Assembly: GCF_001422405.1 (NCBI RefSeq) | Contig: NZ_LMMV01000022.1 | Location: 300,628-364,627, forward strand | DNA: 64,000 bases | Origin: Pseudorhodoferax sp. Leaf267 | GTDB taxonomy: Bacteria > Pseudomonadota > Gammaproteobacteria > Burkholderiales > Burkholderiaceae_C | Direction: 5' to 3' | In this document: positions 21,480 through 31,841 of the stretch, piece by piece | Position numbering within the stretch: position 1 is the stretch's first letter | How the letters are laid out: each line of letters begins with the position of its first letter | The notes under the pieces: generated by a model | The model's input: the letters and a program-made list of their open reading frames with translations, nothing else | The model's database searches: none | What the model was told of the DNA's origin: nothing | Translations under genes and position numbers: made by a program

Positions 21480-22124
21480 TTACTTCTTGCCCTTGGCAGG
21501 CTTGGCAGCGGCGGCTGCAGCAGCCGCGGCTGCCGCTGCGGCGACTTCGGCCGGATCTTCTTCGACCACTGGCGGCGTGGCGGAGGCCAGCACCAGATTG
21601 TTCTTGCCGTGGCTGACCCACTTCACGCCGCGGGGCAGCTTGATGTCCTTCAGCGTGACGGTGCCGTTGTTCTTCAGGCCGGACAGGTCGACCTCGATGA
21701 ACTCGGGCAGGTCGGTCGGCAGGCAATTCAGTTCGAGCTCGGTGGTCACGTGGTTGACCAGGTTCTGATCGATCTTGACGGCGTCGGACTCTTCTTCGCC
21801 CTTGAAGTGCAGCGGCACCTTCAGGTTCATGCGAGTCTTGGCGTCCACGCGCTGGAAGTCGATGTGCAGGACCAGCTGGCGGAACGGGTGCATCTGCACG
21901 TCGCGCAGCAGAACCTTGTTGGTCTGGCCGGCCAGTTCCATCTCGAGGATGGTCGAGTGGAAGGCTTCCTTCTTCAGCGCATGCCACAGCGCGTTGTGGT
22001 CCAGCTCGATCAGCTGGGGTTCGCCTGCACCGCCATAGACGATGCCGGGGGTCTTGCCCGTGATGCGGAGACGGCGGCTCGCACCCGTGCCCTGCTTGGC
22101 GCGCTCGTAAGCGACGAATTTCAT
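21480..22124 (-). CDS. rplY: 50S ribosomal protein L25 (general stress protein Ctc type)
   Basis: L25/TL5/Ctc binds 5S rRNA. The 214-residue protein is the long, two-domain form: an L25 5S-binding domain (about 1-95, with [10 protein letters not shown] and [19 protein letters not shown]) and a C-terminal beta domain (about 100-185). It ends in a low-complexity tail of about 13 Ala and then KPAKGKK. AGGAG lies upstream of the ATG. It is downstream of prs, the usual order, but terminator-like hairpins lie both before and after it. Confidence 0.97.
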   Translation of the reverse strand: MKFVAYERAKQGTGASRRLRITGKTPGIVYGGAGEPQLIELDHNALWHALKKEAFHSTILEMELAGQTNKVLLRDVQMHPFRQLVLHIDFQRVDAKTRMNLKVPLHFKGEEESDAVKIDQNLVNHVTTELELNCLPTDLPEFIEVDLSGLKNNGTVTLKDIKLPRGVKWVSHGKNNLVLASATPPVVEEDPAEVAAAAAAAAAAAAAKPAKGKK

Positions 22125-22169
22125 AGTGACTCCTGTGAGAGTGGGTCGCGACCAACACCACTCCGGTTG

Positions 22170-22209
22170 AAAAAACGCCGGCCACGGCCTCGAGGGCGTG
22201 GGGCGGCGT
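22170..22209 (-). terminator. terminator-like hairpin after prs
   Basis: On the minus strand an imperfect GC-rich stem (ACGCCGCCCCACG paired with CGTGGCCGGCGT) is followed by TTTTTT. It lies between the prs stop and rplY, so prs transcripts may end or be reduced here. Confidence 0.7.
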
Positions 22210-22227
22210 CTGCTGGATGCTCCCGGG

Positions 22228-23202
22228 CTAGAACAGGTTTTCCTGGTCCGAGAACAAACTCATCACCGACTCACCCTTGGCGATGCGCTGGATCGTTTCG
22301 GCGATTAGCGGTGCCACGGTGAGTTGGCGGATTTTCTTGCATCCCGAAGCGGCTTCGCTCAGCGGGATCGTGTTCGTGACCACGACTTCGTCCAGGGCCG
22401 AGCCCTGCGAGATGCGGTCGATGGCCGGGCCCGAGAAGATCGGGTGCGTGCAGTAGGCATACACCTTCTTGGCGCCGCGCTCCTTGAGCACCTCGGCCGC
22501 TTTGACCAGCGTGCCGGCCGTGTCGATCATGTCGTCCATGATCACGCAATTGCGGCCGTCGATCTCGCCGATCACGTGCATGACCTCGCTGACGTTGGCC
22601 TTGGGGCGGCGCTTGTCGATGATGGCCATGTCGCAGTTCAATTGCTTGGCCAGCGCGCGTGCGCGCACCACGCCGCCCACGTCGGGCGAGACGACGATCA
22701 GGTCTTCGTAGTTCTTCTGGCGCAGGTCGCCCAGCAGCACGGGCGAGGCGTAGATGTTGTCGACCGGGATGTCGAAGAAGCCCTGGATCTGGTCGGCATG
22801 CAGGTCCATGGTCAGGACCCGGTCCACGCCCACGGCCTGCAGCATGTTGGCCACCACTTTGGCGGTGATCGGCACGCGGGCCGAACGGGGCCGGCGGTCC
22901 TGCCTCGCGTAGCCGAAATAGGGGATCACGGCGCTGATCCGTTCGGCCGAGGCGCGCTTGAGCGCGTCGACCATGATCAGCAGTTCCATGATGTTTTCGT
23001 TGGTCGGAGCGCAGGTGCTCTGCACCACGAACACATCGCGTGCCCGCACGTTCTGGTTCACCTCGACCGTGACTTCACCATCGGAGAAACGACCGACGCT
23101 GGCGGCGCCGAGCGTGATGCCCAGGTGGTGGGCAATCTCTGCTGCAAGGCCAGGATTGGCATTGCCGGTGAAGATCATGAAATCGGTGTTCTGAGGCTGC
23201 AT
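22228..23202 (-). CDS. prs: ribose-phosphate pyrophosphokinase (PRPP synthetase)
   Basis: Prs makes PRPP from ribose-5-phosphate and ATP for nucleotide, His, Trp and NAD synthesis. The 324-residue class I enzyme shows [10 protein letters not shown] at the start, [11 protein letters not shown], the [13 protein letters not shown] metal/ATP region and the PRPP-binding loop [17 protein letters not shown]. It is complete and of normal length. Upstream on the same strand lie tRNA-Gln, ispE and lolB, a gene order typical of Betaproteobacteria. Confidence 0.98.
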   Translation of the reverse strand: MQPQNTDFMIFTGNANPGLAAEIAHHLGITLGAASVGRFSDGEVTVEVNQNVRARDVFVVQSTCAPTNENIMELLIMVDALKRASAERISAVIPYFGYARQDRRPRSARVPITAKVVANMLQAVGVDRVLTMDLHADQIQGFFDIPVDNIYASPVLLGDLRQKNYEDLIVVSPDVGGVVRARALAKQLNCDMAIIDKRRPKANVSEVMHVIGEIDGRNCVIMDDMIDTAGTLVKAAEVLKERGAKKVYAYCTHPIFSGPAIDRISQGSALDEVVVTNTIPLSEAASGCKKIRQLTVAPLIAETIQRIAKGESVMSLFSDQENLF

Positions 23203-23225
23203 GCGCGTCCCGGCGGAGAAAGCAG

Positions 23226-23240
23226 CGGGCCTCAGGCCCG
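23226..23240 (-). other. short hairpin between tRNA-Gln and prs
   Basis: CGGGCC-TCA-GGCCCG is a perfect 6-bp stem with a three-base loop, just after the tRNA on the minus strand. The T content after it is low (CTGCTTTCTC). It may mark RNA processing or weak termination. Confidence 0.4.
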
Positions 23241-23250
23241 ATGTGTTGTT

Positions 23251-23327
23251 TGGCAGGGGAAGAAGGATTCGAACCTTCGCATGCTGGAATCAAAATCCAG
23301 TGCCTTAACCAACTTGGCGACTCCCCT
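23251..23327 (-). tRNA. tRNA-Gln (anticodon TTG)
   Basis: The minus strand reads AGGGGAG for the 5' acceptor arm, GCCA...GGC for the D arm, an anticodon arm CTGGA-TTTTGAT-TCCAG, a T arm with GGTTCGAATCC, and a 3' end TTCCCCTGCCA with encoded CCA. The anticodon TTG decodes CAA/CAG. It lies between ispE and prs on the same strand and is probably processed from the same transcript. Confidence 0.96.
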
Positions 23328-23361
23328 ACACAGGTGAACGGCGCAAAAAGCGCCGCCTACC

Positions 23362-24204
23362 TCAATTCTGACTGACTGCCCACCCGGCCAAAGGATGAAC
23401 ATCCAGATTGCTGCAAAGCCGAACCTGCCAGCCCTCTGGCGCTGCGGGGTGTTCCGCTTGGTGCCAGGGTGCAAATACCGCACTTCCAGAGCCCGTCATT
23501 CTGCCCTTTGCTCCGGCCGCCGCAAGCCATTCGAGGGCTTTACCGACATCCGCACACAGGGTTTGTGCGACGGGCTGCAGATCATTGTGGCCAAAGCCGT
23601 ATGGGTCTGCAGCAAAGCCTAAGAGTATAGCAGTATCTGTGTCGCGCTTGAGTTGCGGCGATGCAAAAATCTTTGCGGTCTCGAGCCCGGCGGGTGTTTT
23701 CACAACGAGGAAGCGCGCAGCAGGCAGCTCGATCGGCTGCATGCTCTCGCCGATGCCTTCGACCCAGGCATTGCGCCCGCCCAGGAAAAACGGCACGTCG
23801 GCGCCCAGCGACAGGCCGATGGCCGAGAGCTGGCGCAGGTCGAAGTCCAGCTTCCACAGGCGGTTCAGCGCCAGCAGGCAGCTGGCGGCATCGGACGAAC
23901 CACCGCCCATGCCGGCCTCGCTGGGGATGCGTTTGAGTACGCCGATATGCGCACCCAATGCCGTGCCAGAGGCCCGCTGAAGCGCCCGCGCTGCGCGCAG
24001 CGTGAGGTCGTCAGCGGGCAGCACGGGGCCGAGGTCTTCGCGGCTCAGTTGGCCATCGTGGCGCAGCTCGACATGCAGGCTGTCGTGCCAGTCGATCAGC
24101 ATGAACGCGGACTGCAGCAGGTGGTAGCCGTCGCTGCGCCGGCCGGTGATGTGCAGGAACAGGTTCAGCTTGGCCGGCGCGGCGATGTCGTAGATGGCCT
24201 TCAT
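23362..24204 (-). CDS. ispE: 4-diphosphocytidyl-2-C-methyl-D-erythritol kinase
   Basis: IspE is the GHMP-family kinase of the MEP isoprenoid pathway. The 280-residue protein has the substrate Lys in PAKLNLFLHI, the Gly-rich ATP loop PSEAGMGGGSSDAAS, the catalytic-Asp region LGADVPFF and the GHMP motif 3 MTGSGSAVF. The start overlaps the lolB stop as ATGA. It belongs to the lolB-ispE-tRNA-prs group. Confidence 0.97.
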   Translation of the reverse strand: MKAIYDIAAPAKLNLFLHITGRRSDGYHLLQSAFMLIDWHDSLHVELRHDGQLSREDLGPVLPADDLTLRAARALQRASGTALGAHIGVLKRIPSEAGMGGGSSDAASCLLALNRLWKLDFDLRQLSAIGLSLGADVPFFLGGRNAWVEGIGESMQPIELPAARFLVVKTPAGLETAKIFASPQLKRDTDTAILLGFAADPYGFGHNDLQPVAQTLCADVGKALEWLAAAGAKGRMTGSGSAVFAPWHQAEHPAAPEGWQVRLCSNLDVHPLAGWAVSQN

Positions 24205-24698
24205 GGTGCGAAGACGATGCGGAGTTCCGCCGTAGGCAGGGGCATGCTGCGCCGGGCGCTGATGCGTCCGTCCGCGACACGCGACAGGTCGGCCTGCCAT
24301 CCCGGCACATCGGCTGCGCGGCCGGCCAGCCAATCGAACAGTGCGGCCAGCGGCAGCGGTGTGCCCGTGGCATCGGCGGACAGGTCCTCGATCGAGGCAT
24401 AGCGGCGCTCGCGGCCGTCGGCACGCAGCCAGGCGGTGCCAGGCTCCCAGCGCAATTGCGCCGCCGTCGCGCCCAGTGGGGTGAACAGGGACAGCTCACC
24501 GCGTTCAGGCGAGCCGCGCAATTCGAAGCTTGCCGAGAAGGACTGCGCCTGCTCGCCCTCGACCTGCAGCGCCAGACGGCCGCTCCACATGCCTTGATCG
24601 GCATCCTGGACGGTGCGTGGTGGCAGGGCGCATGCACTGAGGGCCAGGACGCCCGCGAGCAGCACGGCTCGCCGTGCGTGATGCAGCGGGGCCGACAT
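24201..24698 (-). CDS. lolB: outer-membrane lipoprotein insertion factor LolB
   Basis: LolB takes lipoproteins from LolA and inserts them into the outer membrane. The 165-residue precursor has lipobox LSAC (Cys23) and then GMWSGRLALQVEGE and SFSASFELRGS, the first strands of the LolB barrel, with LRWEPGTAWLRADGRER further on. It is a little short (LolB is usually about 190-210 residues) but covers the fold. It starts 5 bp after the upstream TPR gene and is coupled to ispE, the usual betaproteobacterial order. Confidence 0.9.
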   Translation of the reverse strand: MSAPLHHARRAVLLAGVLALSACALPPRTVQDADQGMWSGRLALQVEGEQAQSFSASFELRGSPERGELSLFTPLGATAAQLRWEPGTAWLRADGRERRYASIEDLSADATGTPLPLAALFDWLAGRAADVPGWQADLSRVADGRISARRSMPLPTAELRIVFAP

Positions 24699-24703
24699 GC
24701 CGA

Positions 24704-26467
24704 CTACAGCGGCGCCCGCAGTCGCTTGAGCGTGGACTGCAGCGTCTCGTTGTCGGCGCTCATCGCCAGCCCTTCCTTCCAGATGCTCTGGGCGCGGTCG
24801 CGCTGGCCGGCGGCCCACAGCACCTCGCCCAGGTGCGCGGCGATCTCGGGGTCGGGTCGGGTCTTGTAAGCGTTGGACAGGATGCGCACGGCTTCGTCCA
24901 GGTTGCCCATGCGGAACTCGACCCAGCCCAGGCTGTCGGCGATGTAGGGGTCGTTGGGCACGAGCTCCAGCGCCTTCAGAATCAGCTGCTTGGCCTCGGG
25001 CAGACGCACGTTGCGATCCGCCAGCGAGTAGCCGAGCGCGTTGTAGGCATGGTGGTACTCGGGCTTGGCCTCAATCAGGGTGCGCAGCAAACGCTCCATC
25101 TCGTCCGGCCGGCCCAGCTTCTCGGCCATCATGGCCTGCTCGTACAGCAGGTCGGCGTCCTTGGGATCGCGTTCCAGCGCTTTTTGCAGAAGGTCGTAGG
25201 CGTCCTGGTGCTGCCTGGCATCACGCAGCAGCTGCACTTCGGCGTTGAGCTTCATGCGCGCCTCGGCCGCATTGCGCTCTGGGAGGGCGCGGATCATGGC
25301 CCGCGCCTCGGGCATCCTGCCTTGCTTGGCCAGCAGGGAGGCCCTGCGGTTTTGCGCGCTCAGCAGGTCGTCGGCGTTCTCGATCTGGTTGAGCCACTTC
25401 TCGGCGGCCGCGAAATCCTTGCGCTTCTCGGCCGTCTGCGCCAGTGCGAGATAGGCCTGCGCCAGGCCGCGCGAGCGCTGTTCGCTCTGGGGCTGCTGCT
25501 GTGCCAGCGAGATGAAGCGCTGGATTGAGGCATCGGCTTCGGCGAGGCGGTTGTCCTGGGCCTGCATGGTGCCCAGCACCAGCCAGGCTTCGGCGAAGTC
25601 CGGCTGCTCCGTCGTCAGTTGCTGCAGTTGTGCCGACGCCTCGGCATAGCGCTGCTCATCGAGTTGCGCGCGCACATAGGCCAGGCGCAGCTGCGGCGAC
25701 GGCTTGCCTTGCAGATGGCGCTTGAGGATCTCTTCGGCCCGCGGCTGCCGGCGGTCCATCATTTCCAGCGCCAGCACGGCCGGGCCCTCGGCGCCGGGCT
25801 CGATGGCCTGGCCGCGGGCCGCAGCATCCAGTGCCCCCGCGGTATCGCTGTTGGCCAGGCGCAGGCGGCCGATGGTGGTCCAGGCCGATGCGCCCGTGGT
25901 CTTGTCGTCGACGAATGCGGCCAGCGCCTGTTCGACCACCTGCAGCGTCAGTTGTCGGTCCGTCGCGCGCGCGTAGGCCCGGGGAATCGCAAGGATGGCC
26001 GCGTTGCGTTCCATCGGTGGCGTGCCGGCGATTTCGGTTCGCAGCGGCTCCATGGTGTCCGCGATGCGGTTGGTGGCGATCAGGATCTGCAGCAGCGCGC
26101 GGTTGGCCTCGCGCGAGTCGGGCACGGCGTCTCGCCAAGCGCGGGCCGCGCGCTGGGCCGCGTCCAGCGATCGCGATTGCAGCGCGATCTCGACCGCGCG
26201 CTGGAACAGCAGCGGGTCCTTGGCCTTCACGGCGGAATCGAGGACCAGCGAATAGCCGACGCCCGGCTCGCCGCTCGCAACATTCATCTCGCCGATCAGC
26301 AGCTCGTAGAACAGCTCGCTGGTCAGCCCCGACTGTGCGGGCGAGGATGTGGTACTGGCTTCGTTCGAAGGGGTGGCAGCCGGGCCTTGCGCGTGCCCCG
26401 GCAGCAGGCCCAGAAGGAGAGTCAGCGAGGCAAGACCGCGGGCGGCCGGTCGTAGGAGTCGCAGCAT
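24704..26467 (-). CDS. periplasmic/exported TPR-repeat protein upstream of lolB
   Basis: The 587-residue protein has a signal peptide (cleavage expected near residue 26, LPGHAQ). It is almost wholly built of TPR-like helical repeats, with clear units around [54 protein letters not shown] and [20 protein letters not shown]. The last units match the conserved block seen in the TPR proteins that precede lolB in many Betaproteobacteria. A scaffold role in envelope assembly is plausible but unproven. It is divergent from mutM across 38 bp. Confidence 0.85.
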   Translation of the reverse strand: MLRLLRPAARGLASLTLLLGLLPGHAQGPAATPSNEASTTSSPAQSGLTSELFYELLIGEMNVASGEPGVGYSLVLDSAVKAKDPLLFQRAVEIALQSRSLDAAQRAARAWRDAVPDSREANRALLQILIATNRIADTMEPLRTEIAGTPPMERNAAILAIPRAYARATDRQLTLQVVEQALAAFVDDKTTGASAWTTIGRLRLANSDTAGALDAAARGQAIEPGAEGPAVLALEMMDRRQPRAEEILKRHLQGKPSPQLRLAYVRAQLDEQRYAEASAQLQQLTTEQPDFAEAWLVLGTMQAQDNRLAEADASIQRFISLAQQQPQSEQRSRGLAQAYLALAQTAEKRKDFAAAEKWLNQIENADDLLSAQNRRASLLAKQGRMPEARAMIRALPERNAAEARMKLNAEVQLLRDARQHQDAYDLLQKALERDPKDADLLYEQAMMAEKLGRPDEMERLLRTLIEAKPEYHHAYNALGYSLADRNVRLPEAKQLILKALELVPNDPYIADSLGWVEFRMGNLDEAVRILSNAYKTRPDPEIAAHLGEVLWAAGQRDRAQSIWKEGLAMSADNETLQSTLKRLRAPL

Positions 26468-26505
26468 CGGGCCATCATAATCCAGCGCTCCTAACCCCAG
26501 AGTCC

Positions 26506-27321
26506 ATGCCAGAACTGCCCGAAGTCGAAGTCACGCGCCTGAGTTTTGCCGACCGGATCGCCGGTGCCACGGTGACGGCGGTGCGCATGGGCAAACCGCT
26601 GCGCTGGGCTCTGGGGGCTGCACCGGAAGAATTGGTAGGCCGCCAGATCCTGGGCGTGCGCCGCCGCGGCAAGTATTTGCTGCTGGACCTGGACCGCGGC
26701 CTCTTGCTGCTGCACCTGGGCATGTCGGGCAGCCTGCGTTTCGACACGCAATACCCGCCCGCCGGCCCACACGATCATTTCGATCTGGCCACCACCCTAG
26801 GCCTGCTGCGCCTGCACGACCCGCGCCGTTTCGGTGCGGTGGTCCACGTGACAAGCGCAGACGCGCCCGAGGCACTCAAGCTGCTGGGCCGGCTGGGCAT
26901 GGAGCCTCTGGGCGAAGATTTCGATGCCATCGCTTTCCACGCGGGACTGCAGCGCCGCGCATCGCCGATCAAGCAGGTGCTGCTGGCAGGCGATGTCGTG
27001 GTCGGCGTCGGCAACATCTACGCCTCCGAGGCGCTGTTCAGGGCCGGCATCCGGCCGACGACGCAAGCGCGCCGCCTGAGCCTGCCGCGTGCCCGCAAGC
27101 TGCACGCCGCCGTGCGCGATGTGCTGGGGCGCGCCGTCCAGAGCGGTGGCAGCACTCTGCGCGATTTCTCCAATGCCCAGGGCGAACACGGTCTGTTCCA
27201 GCAGCAGGCCATGGTCTACGCCCGGGAGGGGCAGCCCTGCCGGGTTTGCGCGACGCCGATCCGCGCCCTGCGCCAGGGCCAACGCTCCACCTTCTTCTGC
27301 CCCCAATGCCAGAAGCCCTGA
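26506..27321 (+). CDS. mutM: formamidopyrimidine-DNA glycosylase
   Basis: MutM (Fpg) removes 8-oxoguanine and Fapy lesions and cuts the abasic site. The 271-residue protein starts MPELPEVE, giving the catalytic Pro2 and Glu3 after Met removal. It has the beta-turn Lys in [11 protein letters not shown] (Lys56), [19 protein letters not shown] (helix-two-turn-helix) and a C-terminal zinc finger ([10 protein letters not shown]...FFCPQC). It overlaps mutY by 16 bp, so the two oxidised-guanine repair enzymes are coupled. A CATAAT at 26476-26481 could be its -10 box. Confidence 0.98.
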   Translation: MPELPEVEVTRLSFADRIAGATVTAVRMGKPLRWALGAAPEELVGRQILGVRRRGKYLLLDLDRGLLLLHLGMSGSLRFDTQYPPAGPHDHFDLATTLGLLRLHDPRRFGAVVHVTSADAPEALKLLGRLGMEPLGEDFDAIAFHAGLQRRASPIKQVLLAGDVVVGVGNIYASEALFRAGIRPTTQARRLSLPRARKLHAAVRDVLGRAVQSGGSTLRDFSNAQGEHGLFQQQAMVYAREGQPCRVCATPIRALRQGQRSTFFCPQCQKP

Positions 27322-28385
27322 ATCCGTGCGCACCGGGCTGGGCGGCGCAGCAGGTCGTGCACTGGCAGGCCGGCCATGGCCGGCACGATCTTCCTTGGCA
27401 GGGCACGCGCGACCCGTACCGGGTGTGGCTGTCCGAGATCATGCTGCAGCAGACCCAGGTGGCGGCGGTGAAGCAGTACTTCGCGCGCTTCGTCGAGCGC
27501 TTTCCCGATGTGCAAGCCCTGGCCTCGGCAAGCCAGGACGAGGTGTTCGCGTTGTGGGCGGGCCTTGGCTATTACAGCCGGGCGCGCAACCTGCATGCCT
27601 GCGCGCAGCAGGTCGTCGCCCTGCACGGTGGGCGGTTCCCGGCGTCCGCGGCGCTGCTGCAGACCCTGCCGGGCATCGGACGGTCGACGGCGTCGGCCAT
27701 CGCTGCCTTCTGCTTCGCAGAGCGCGTGGCCATCCTGGACGGCAACGTCAAGCGTGTACTGACACGGCTGCTGGGCTTCGCAGGCGATCTGGCCGAGCCC
27801 CGCAATGAACGGGCGCTGTGGGCGCAGGCCACTGAGTTGCTGCCGCAGGACCATCTGGCGGACCGCATGCCGCGCTACACCCAGGGCGTCATGGACCTGG
27901 GGGCCACGGTCTGCACAGCCCGCAACCCGTCCTGCCTCATCTGCCCTTTGCGCGAACGCTGCGTAGCCCGGAGTGCGGGCCAGCCGGAGCGTTACCCGGT
28001 CAAGACGCGCAAGCTCAAGCGCAGCAGCGCCTCATGGTGGTTGCTGTGGGCCGAGGACGCGCAGGGTCGCATCTGGCTCACGCGCCGGCCGCAGACCGGT
28101 GTCTGGGCCGGCCTGCACTGCCTTCCAGTGTTCGAGAGTTCGGAGACCTTGCTGCAGGCTCTGCCAGCACCCCAACGCTCGTCGGCCACGCTTCTGACCG
28201 CGTTTACGCATGTGCTGACGCACAAGGACCTGTTGCTGCACCCGGTCCATGTGCTGCTGGGCGCGGGGCAGGCGGTGGATGCCGAGGGTTTCTGGGCAGG
28301 GGCCGCGGACCTGGACCGCCTGGGCCTGCCGGCGCCGGTCAGAAAATTGTTGAGCCCGACTTCTGGCCTGGCGACGGCCCCATGA
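27306..28385 (+). CDS. mutY: A/G-specific adenine DNA glycosylase
   Basis: MutY removes A mispaired with 8-oxoG. The 359-residue enzyme has Glu44 in [10 protein letters not shown], the helix-hairpin-helix [12 protein letters not shown] (121-132) and the catalytic Asp145 in AILDGNVKR. The four Cys of the [4Fe-4S] cluster are 203, 210, 213 and 219 (C-x6-C-x2-C-x5-C), and a C-terminal NUDIX-like 8-oxoG recognition domain follows. The start ATG lies inside the end of mutM. The 3' end overlaps the convergent rapZ gene by 47 bp. Confidence 0.97.
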   Translation: MPEALNPCAPGWAAQQVVHWQAGHGRHDLPWQGTRDPYRVWLSEIMLQQTQVAAVKQYFARFVERFPDVQALASASQDEVFALWAGLGYYSRARNLHACAQQVVALHGGRFPASAALLQTLPGIGRSTASAIAAFCFAERVAILDGNVKRVLTRLLGFAGDLAEPRNERALWAQATELLPQDHLADRMPRYTQGVMDLGATVCTARNPSCLICPLRERCVARSAGQPERYPVKTRKLKRSSASWWLLWAEDAQGRIWLTRRPQTGVWAGLHCLPVFESSETLLQALPAPQRSSATLLTAFTHVLTHKDLLLHPVHVLLGAGQAVDAEGFWAGAADLDRLGLPAPVRKLLSPTSGLATAP

Positions 28386-29259
28386 ACACGCCGCCGCGCG
28401 CGTCCAGCTCGCGGTGGCGCTTGAGCGTGACCCAGCGCTTGCTAAAGGCGTTTGCCAACTGCTCCACCAGGTAGACCGAGCGGTGCTGCCCGCCGGTGCA
28501 GCCGATCCCCACCGTGACATAGCTGCGGTGGTCCCGTGCCAGCGACTGCAGCCAATGCGTCAGGAATTTGTTGATGTGCGCGAACATCAGCCGTACCTCG
28601 GGGCTGTGCTGCAAAAAGCGCATGACCGGCTCGTCCAAGCCCGTCAGCGCGCGCAAGTCGGGGTCGTAATGTGGATTGGGCAGCATGCGGACGTCGAACA
28701 CGTAGTCAGCGTCCAGCGGAATGCCGCGCTTGAACGCGAACGACTCGAACACCAGCGTGAGCTGGGTGTTGGGCGCCGAGATCAAGCCCTTGACATATCC
28801 CTGCAGTTGCGACGATCGGATGATGCTGGTGTCGATCACATGCGCCTGCTCACGCAGGTCGGCCAGCAACTCACGCTCCAGTTCGATGGCCTCGTACAGC
28901 GCGTGCTGCTGGTCCTGCAGGTCCGAGCGCGACAGCGGGTGCTTGCGCCGCGTCTCGGAATAGCGCCGCACCAGCGTGTCGGTGCCTGCGTCCAGGAAAA
29001 GAGGGCGCACGGTCACGCCCTGGGCGCGCAGGATGTCCAACTGCGCTGGCACCAGCGGCAGCGAAGTCGCACTGCGCACGTCCATGGCGATGGCCACGCG
29101 CTTGGCGCCGCGCGTCTGCTCCAGTTCGGCAAAGGTCAACAGCAGTTCGGGGGGCAGGTTGTCCACGCAGTAGTAACCGGAATCTTCCAGCGCATGCAGC
29201 GCCACCGACTTGCCGGAGCCCGACATGCCGGTGATCAGCACGATTTCCAGTTGGGTCAC
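28339..29259 (-). CDS. rapZ: RNase adapter / nucleotide-binding protein RapZ
   Basis: RapZ (YvcJ family) is a P-loop protein. In enterics it brings the sRNA GlmZ to RNase E. The 306-residue protein has Walker A GMSGSGKS near the start, [24 protein letters not shown] and the C-terminal [12 protein letters not shown]. The likely start is a GTG at 29257-29259 with GAGGG upstream; the in-frame ATG 33 codons earlier would reach into recN. It lies 10 bp downstream of recN. Whether it controls an RNA here is unknown, but rne is in the same window. Confidence 0.95.
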   Translation of the reverse strand: MTQLEIVLITGMSGSGKSVALHALEDSGYYCVDNLPPELLLTFAELEQTRGAKRVAIAMDVRSATSLPLVPAQLDILRAQGVTVRPLFLDAGTDTLVRRYSETRRKHPLSRSDLQDQQHALYEAIELERELLADLREQAHVIDTSIIRSSQLQGYVKGLISAPNTQLTLVFESFAFKRGIPLDADYVFDVRMLPNPHYDPDLRALTGLDEPVMRFLQHSPEVRLMFAHINKFLTHWLQSLARDHRSYVTVGIGCTGGQHRSVYLVEQLANAFSKRWVTLKRHRELDARGGVFMGPSPGQKSGSTIF

Positions 29260-29269
29260 GCGCTGGCCC

Positions 29270-30916
29270 TCATCCTGCGCCCAGCATTTCCCGCGCGTGC
29301 GCCAGGGTGGTGCCCGACAGCCGCTCGCCACCGAGCATGCGCGCCACTTCCGCCACACGCTGTTCGCCCTGGACCTCGGCCACGCCGCTGACCGTGGTGG
29401 CGCCCTCGCGCTGCTTGGCCACGACCAGATGGTGGTCGGCGCAGGCCGCCACCTGGGGCAGGTGGGTGACCGCCAGCACTTGGCGGCCCGTGCCCAGTTG
29501 CTTCATGAGTCGGCCCACGGTCTCCGCCACGGCGCCGCCGACGCCGGAGTCCACCTCGTCGAAGATCAGCGTGGGCGCGCCACCGAGTTCGCTGGTCGTG
29601 ACCGCAATGGCCAGCGCGATGCGCGACAGTTCGCCGCCGGAGGCCACCTTGCCGACCGGCCGCGGCGTGCTGCCAGCATGGCCTGCGACCAGGAACTGCA
29701 CATCCTCCAGCCCATGGGCCGCAGGCTGCTCCAGTGGCTCCAGCGCGACGGCGAAGCGCCCGCCCTCCATGCCCAGCCCCTGCATCGCCGCCGTGATCGC
29801 CTTGCCCAGTTTGGGGGCGGCCTGGCTCCTGGCCTTGGACACGCGCCTGGCCTCGGACTGGAAGGCAGCGAAGGCCGTGCGCTCGACAGCTTCGAGCGCG
29901 GCCAGATCGGCAGCGGCGTCGAGCCGCACGAGATCCTGCTTCCACCCGGCCCACAGTGCCGGCAGCTCGTCCGGCGTGCGTTTGTAGCGCCGCGCCAGGC
30001 CCATCCACAGGCCCATGCGCTCGTCCAGCGCGGCCAGCCGGTCGGGGTCGAGCTCGGTGCGGCGCAGGCTGGTATGCAGCGAGTGCAGCGCGTCCTCGGC
30101 CTGGGCCAGGCTGGCGGCCAGCACCTCGGCCATCTCGGCGTATTCGGGTGCCACATGCTGCTGGTCGGCCAATGCCGAATGCGCGCGCGCCAGCCCGCGC
30201 AGGGCGCCATGGTCCTCATCGTCCAGCGCGTCGACGGCCAGCTGCATCGCGTCGAGCAAGGCCTGCGCATGCGACAGGCGGCCGTGGTCCGCGTTGAGCT
30301 GGTGCCACTCGTCCTCAGCCGGGCTCAGCTTGTCGACTTCGGTGATCTGCCAGGTCAGGCGTTCGCGCTCGCGCTGCAGCGAGTCCTGCGCCTGTCGCCC
30401 GTCGGCCAGGGCCTTGGTGGCCTGGCGCCAGACTGACCAATGCCGGTCCAGCGCAGCCAGGTCGATCGCGGCATAGCCGTCGAGCAGCCCGCGTACGCTG
30501 GCCGGGCGCGTGAGGCTCTGCCAGGCATGCTGGCCGTGGATGTCGAGCAGCATCTCGCCGAGCGCGCGCAACTGGGTGGCCGTCGCAGCGCTGCCGTTGA
30601 TCCACGCGCGGCTTTTGCCTTGCGCGTCCACGCTGCGGCGCAGCAGCAGTGTGTCGGACGGCTCGATGCCGGCCTCCTGGAGCCAGGCGTCCAGGGCCGG
30701 TGAGCCATCGAACTCGGCGCTGACCTCGCTGCGGCTGGCGCCCTCGCGCACCACGCCCGCATCGGCACGGCTGCCCAGCGCGAGCTGCAGCGCGTCGATC
30801 AGGATGGACTTGCCGGCGCCGGTCTCGCCGGTCAGCACGGTGAAGCCGCCCGCAAGGTCGAGCTCGAGCTCGCGCACGATCACGAAGTCGCGCAATTGGA
30901 TGCGTCGAAGTGCCAT
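29270..30916 (-). CDS. recN: DNA repair protein RecN
   Basis: RecN is an SMC-like ATPase for double-strand break repair. The 548-residue protein opens [14 protein letters not shown] with Walker A GETGAGKS. It has a long coiled-coil middle (about 150-370) and a C-terminal ATPase half with [13 protein letters not shown] (signature) and [12 protein letters not shown] (Walker B). It is complete. It starts 3 bp after the nadK stop and runs into rapZ, so nadK-recN-rapZ look like one unit. Confidence 0.97.
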   Translation of the reverse strand: MALRRIQLRDFVIVRELELDLAGGFTVLTGETGAGKSILIDALQLALGSRADAGVVREGASRSEVSAEFDGSPALDAWLQEAGIEPSDTLLLRRSVDAQGKSRAWINGSAATATQLRALGEMLLDIHGQHAWQSLTRPASVRGLLDGYAAIDLAALDRHWSVWRQATKALADGRQAQDSLQRERERLTWQITEVDKLSPAEDEWHQLNADHGRLSHAQALLDAMQLAVDALDDEDHGALRGLARAHSALADQQHVAPEYAEMAEVLAASLAQAEDALHSLHTSLRRTELDPDRLAALDERMGLWMGLARRYKRTPDELPALWAGWKQDLVRLDAAADLAALEAVERTAFAAFQSEARRVSKARSQAAPKLGKAITAAMQGLGMEGGRFAVALEPLEQPAAHGLEDVQFLVAGHAGSTPRPVGKVASGGELSRIALAIAVTTSELGGAPTLIFDEVDSGVGGAVAETVGRLMKQLGTGRQVLAVTHLPQVAACADHHLVVAKQREGATTVSGVAEVQGEQRVAEVARMLGGERLSGTTLAHAREMLGAG

Positions 30917-30919
30917 GGC

Positions 30920-31813
30920 TCAGGCGCCCCCATTCCAGTGCAGTTTGGCGCGCAAGGTATCGAAGTAGTGCCAGCCTTTGGGATGCAGAAAGCGCACGCA
31001 ATGCTGCGAGCGACGCACCACGATGCGGTCGCCCTGCTGCAGCGAGGCCAGCGACTGCATGTCGAAATTGGCGCTGGCGTCGCGTTCGGACGCCAGCTCG
31101 ATCACGACCTCGGCCGGATCCGCCAGCACCAGCGGGCGGTTCGACAGCGTGTGTGGCGCGATCGGCACCAGCACCCAACCAGGAATGGACGGGTGCATCA
31201 GCGGCCCCCCAGCGGACAGCGCGTAGGCCGTGGAACCGGTGGGCGTGGCAATGATCAGGCCGTCGCAGCGCTGGTTGGACACGAAGTGCCCGTCGATCTC
31301 GATGCGCAGCTCGACCATGCCCGATGTCGCGCCGCGGTTCACGACAACATCGTTCATCGCCAGCGCATCGAACACGCAGTCGCCACCGCGCTGCACGCGG
31401 GCATGCATCAGGCTGCGATGGTCTTCCTCGTATTCACCGGCCAGCATGGGCGCCAGCGTGCCCTGGTAGCCGTCCATGGGAATGTCGGTGATGAAGCCCA
31501 GCCGGCCCTGGTTGATGCCGATCAGCGGCACGCCATACGGTGCAAGTTGCCGGCCGATGCCCAGCATGGTGCCGTCGCCGCCCAGGACCACGGCCAGGTC
31601 GCAGCGCTCGCCGATGGCGGCGATGTCCAGGCCCGAGAAATCCGTGAGTGCGGCATTGGCCAGGGTCTGCTGCTCGAGGACCACGTCGCAGCCCTGCGCC
31701 GACAGGAACTGCGCGATCTCGCGCAGCGTGGAGGCCGGTGAAACCGACGATCCGCCAAAGGCCGATGCCTGGTACTTCCCAAACAACGCGACCCGGCGGA
31801 AATTCGATTTCAT
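30920..31813 (-). CDS. nadK: NAD kinase
   Basis: NadK phosphorylates NAD to NADP. The 297-residue protein has the GGDGTMLG loop, NQGRLGFIT, the NDVVV element and [16 protein letters not shown], all hallmark blocks. On the minus strand an extended -10-like box (TGATGTAAT) ends 6 nt before the ATG, so the mRNA may be leaderless. It is divergent from hrcA across 28 bp, with recN and rapZ downstream. Confidence 0.98.
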   Translation of the reverse strand: MKSNFRRVALFGKYQASAFGGSSVSPASTLREIAQFLSAQGCDVVLEQQTLANAALTDFSGLDIAAIGERCDLAVVLGGDGTMLGIGRQLAPYGVPLIGINQGRLGFITDIPMDGYQGTLAPMLAGEYEEDHRSLMHARVQRGGDCVFDALAMNDVVVNRGATSGMVELRIEIDGHFVSNQRCDGLIIATPTGSTAYALSAGGPLMHPSIPGWVLVPIAPHTLSNRPLVLADPAEVVIELASERDASANFDMQSLASLQQGDRIVVRRSQHCVRFLHPKGWHYFDTLRAKLHWNGGA

Positions 31814-31819
31814 CGCGAA

Positions 31820-31835
31820 ATTACATCACTAAAAT
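31820..31835. promoter_or_regulatory. overlapping divergent promoters of nadK and hrcA
   Basis: TAAAAT (31830-31835, plus strand) lies 6 nt before the hrcA ATG. TGTAAT (31825-31820, minus strand, with TGA before it as an extended -10) lies 6 nt before the nadK ATG. The whole gap is 28 bp. No CIRCE repeat is present. Confidence 0.4.
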
Positions 31836-31841
31836 GAATCG

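Noticed and set aside
23395-23622. 75-codon plus-strand frame opposite ispE
   Set aside because: It lies wholly within ispE, which has all GHMP kinase motifs.
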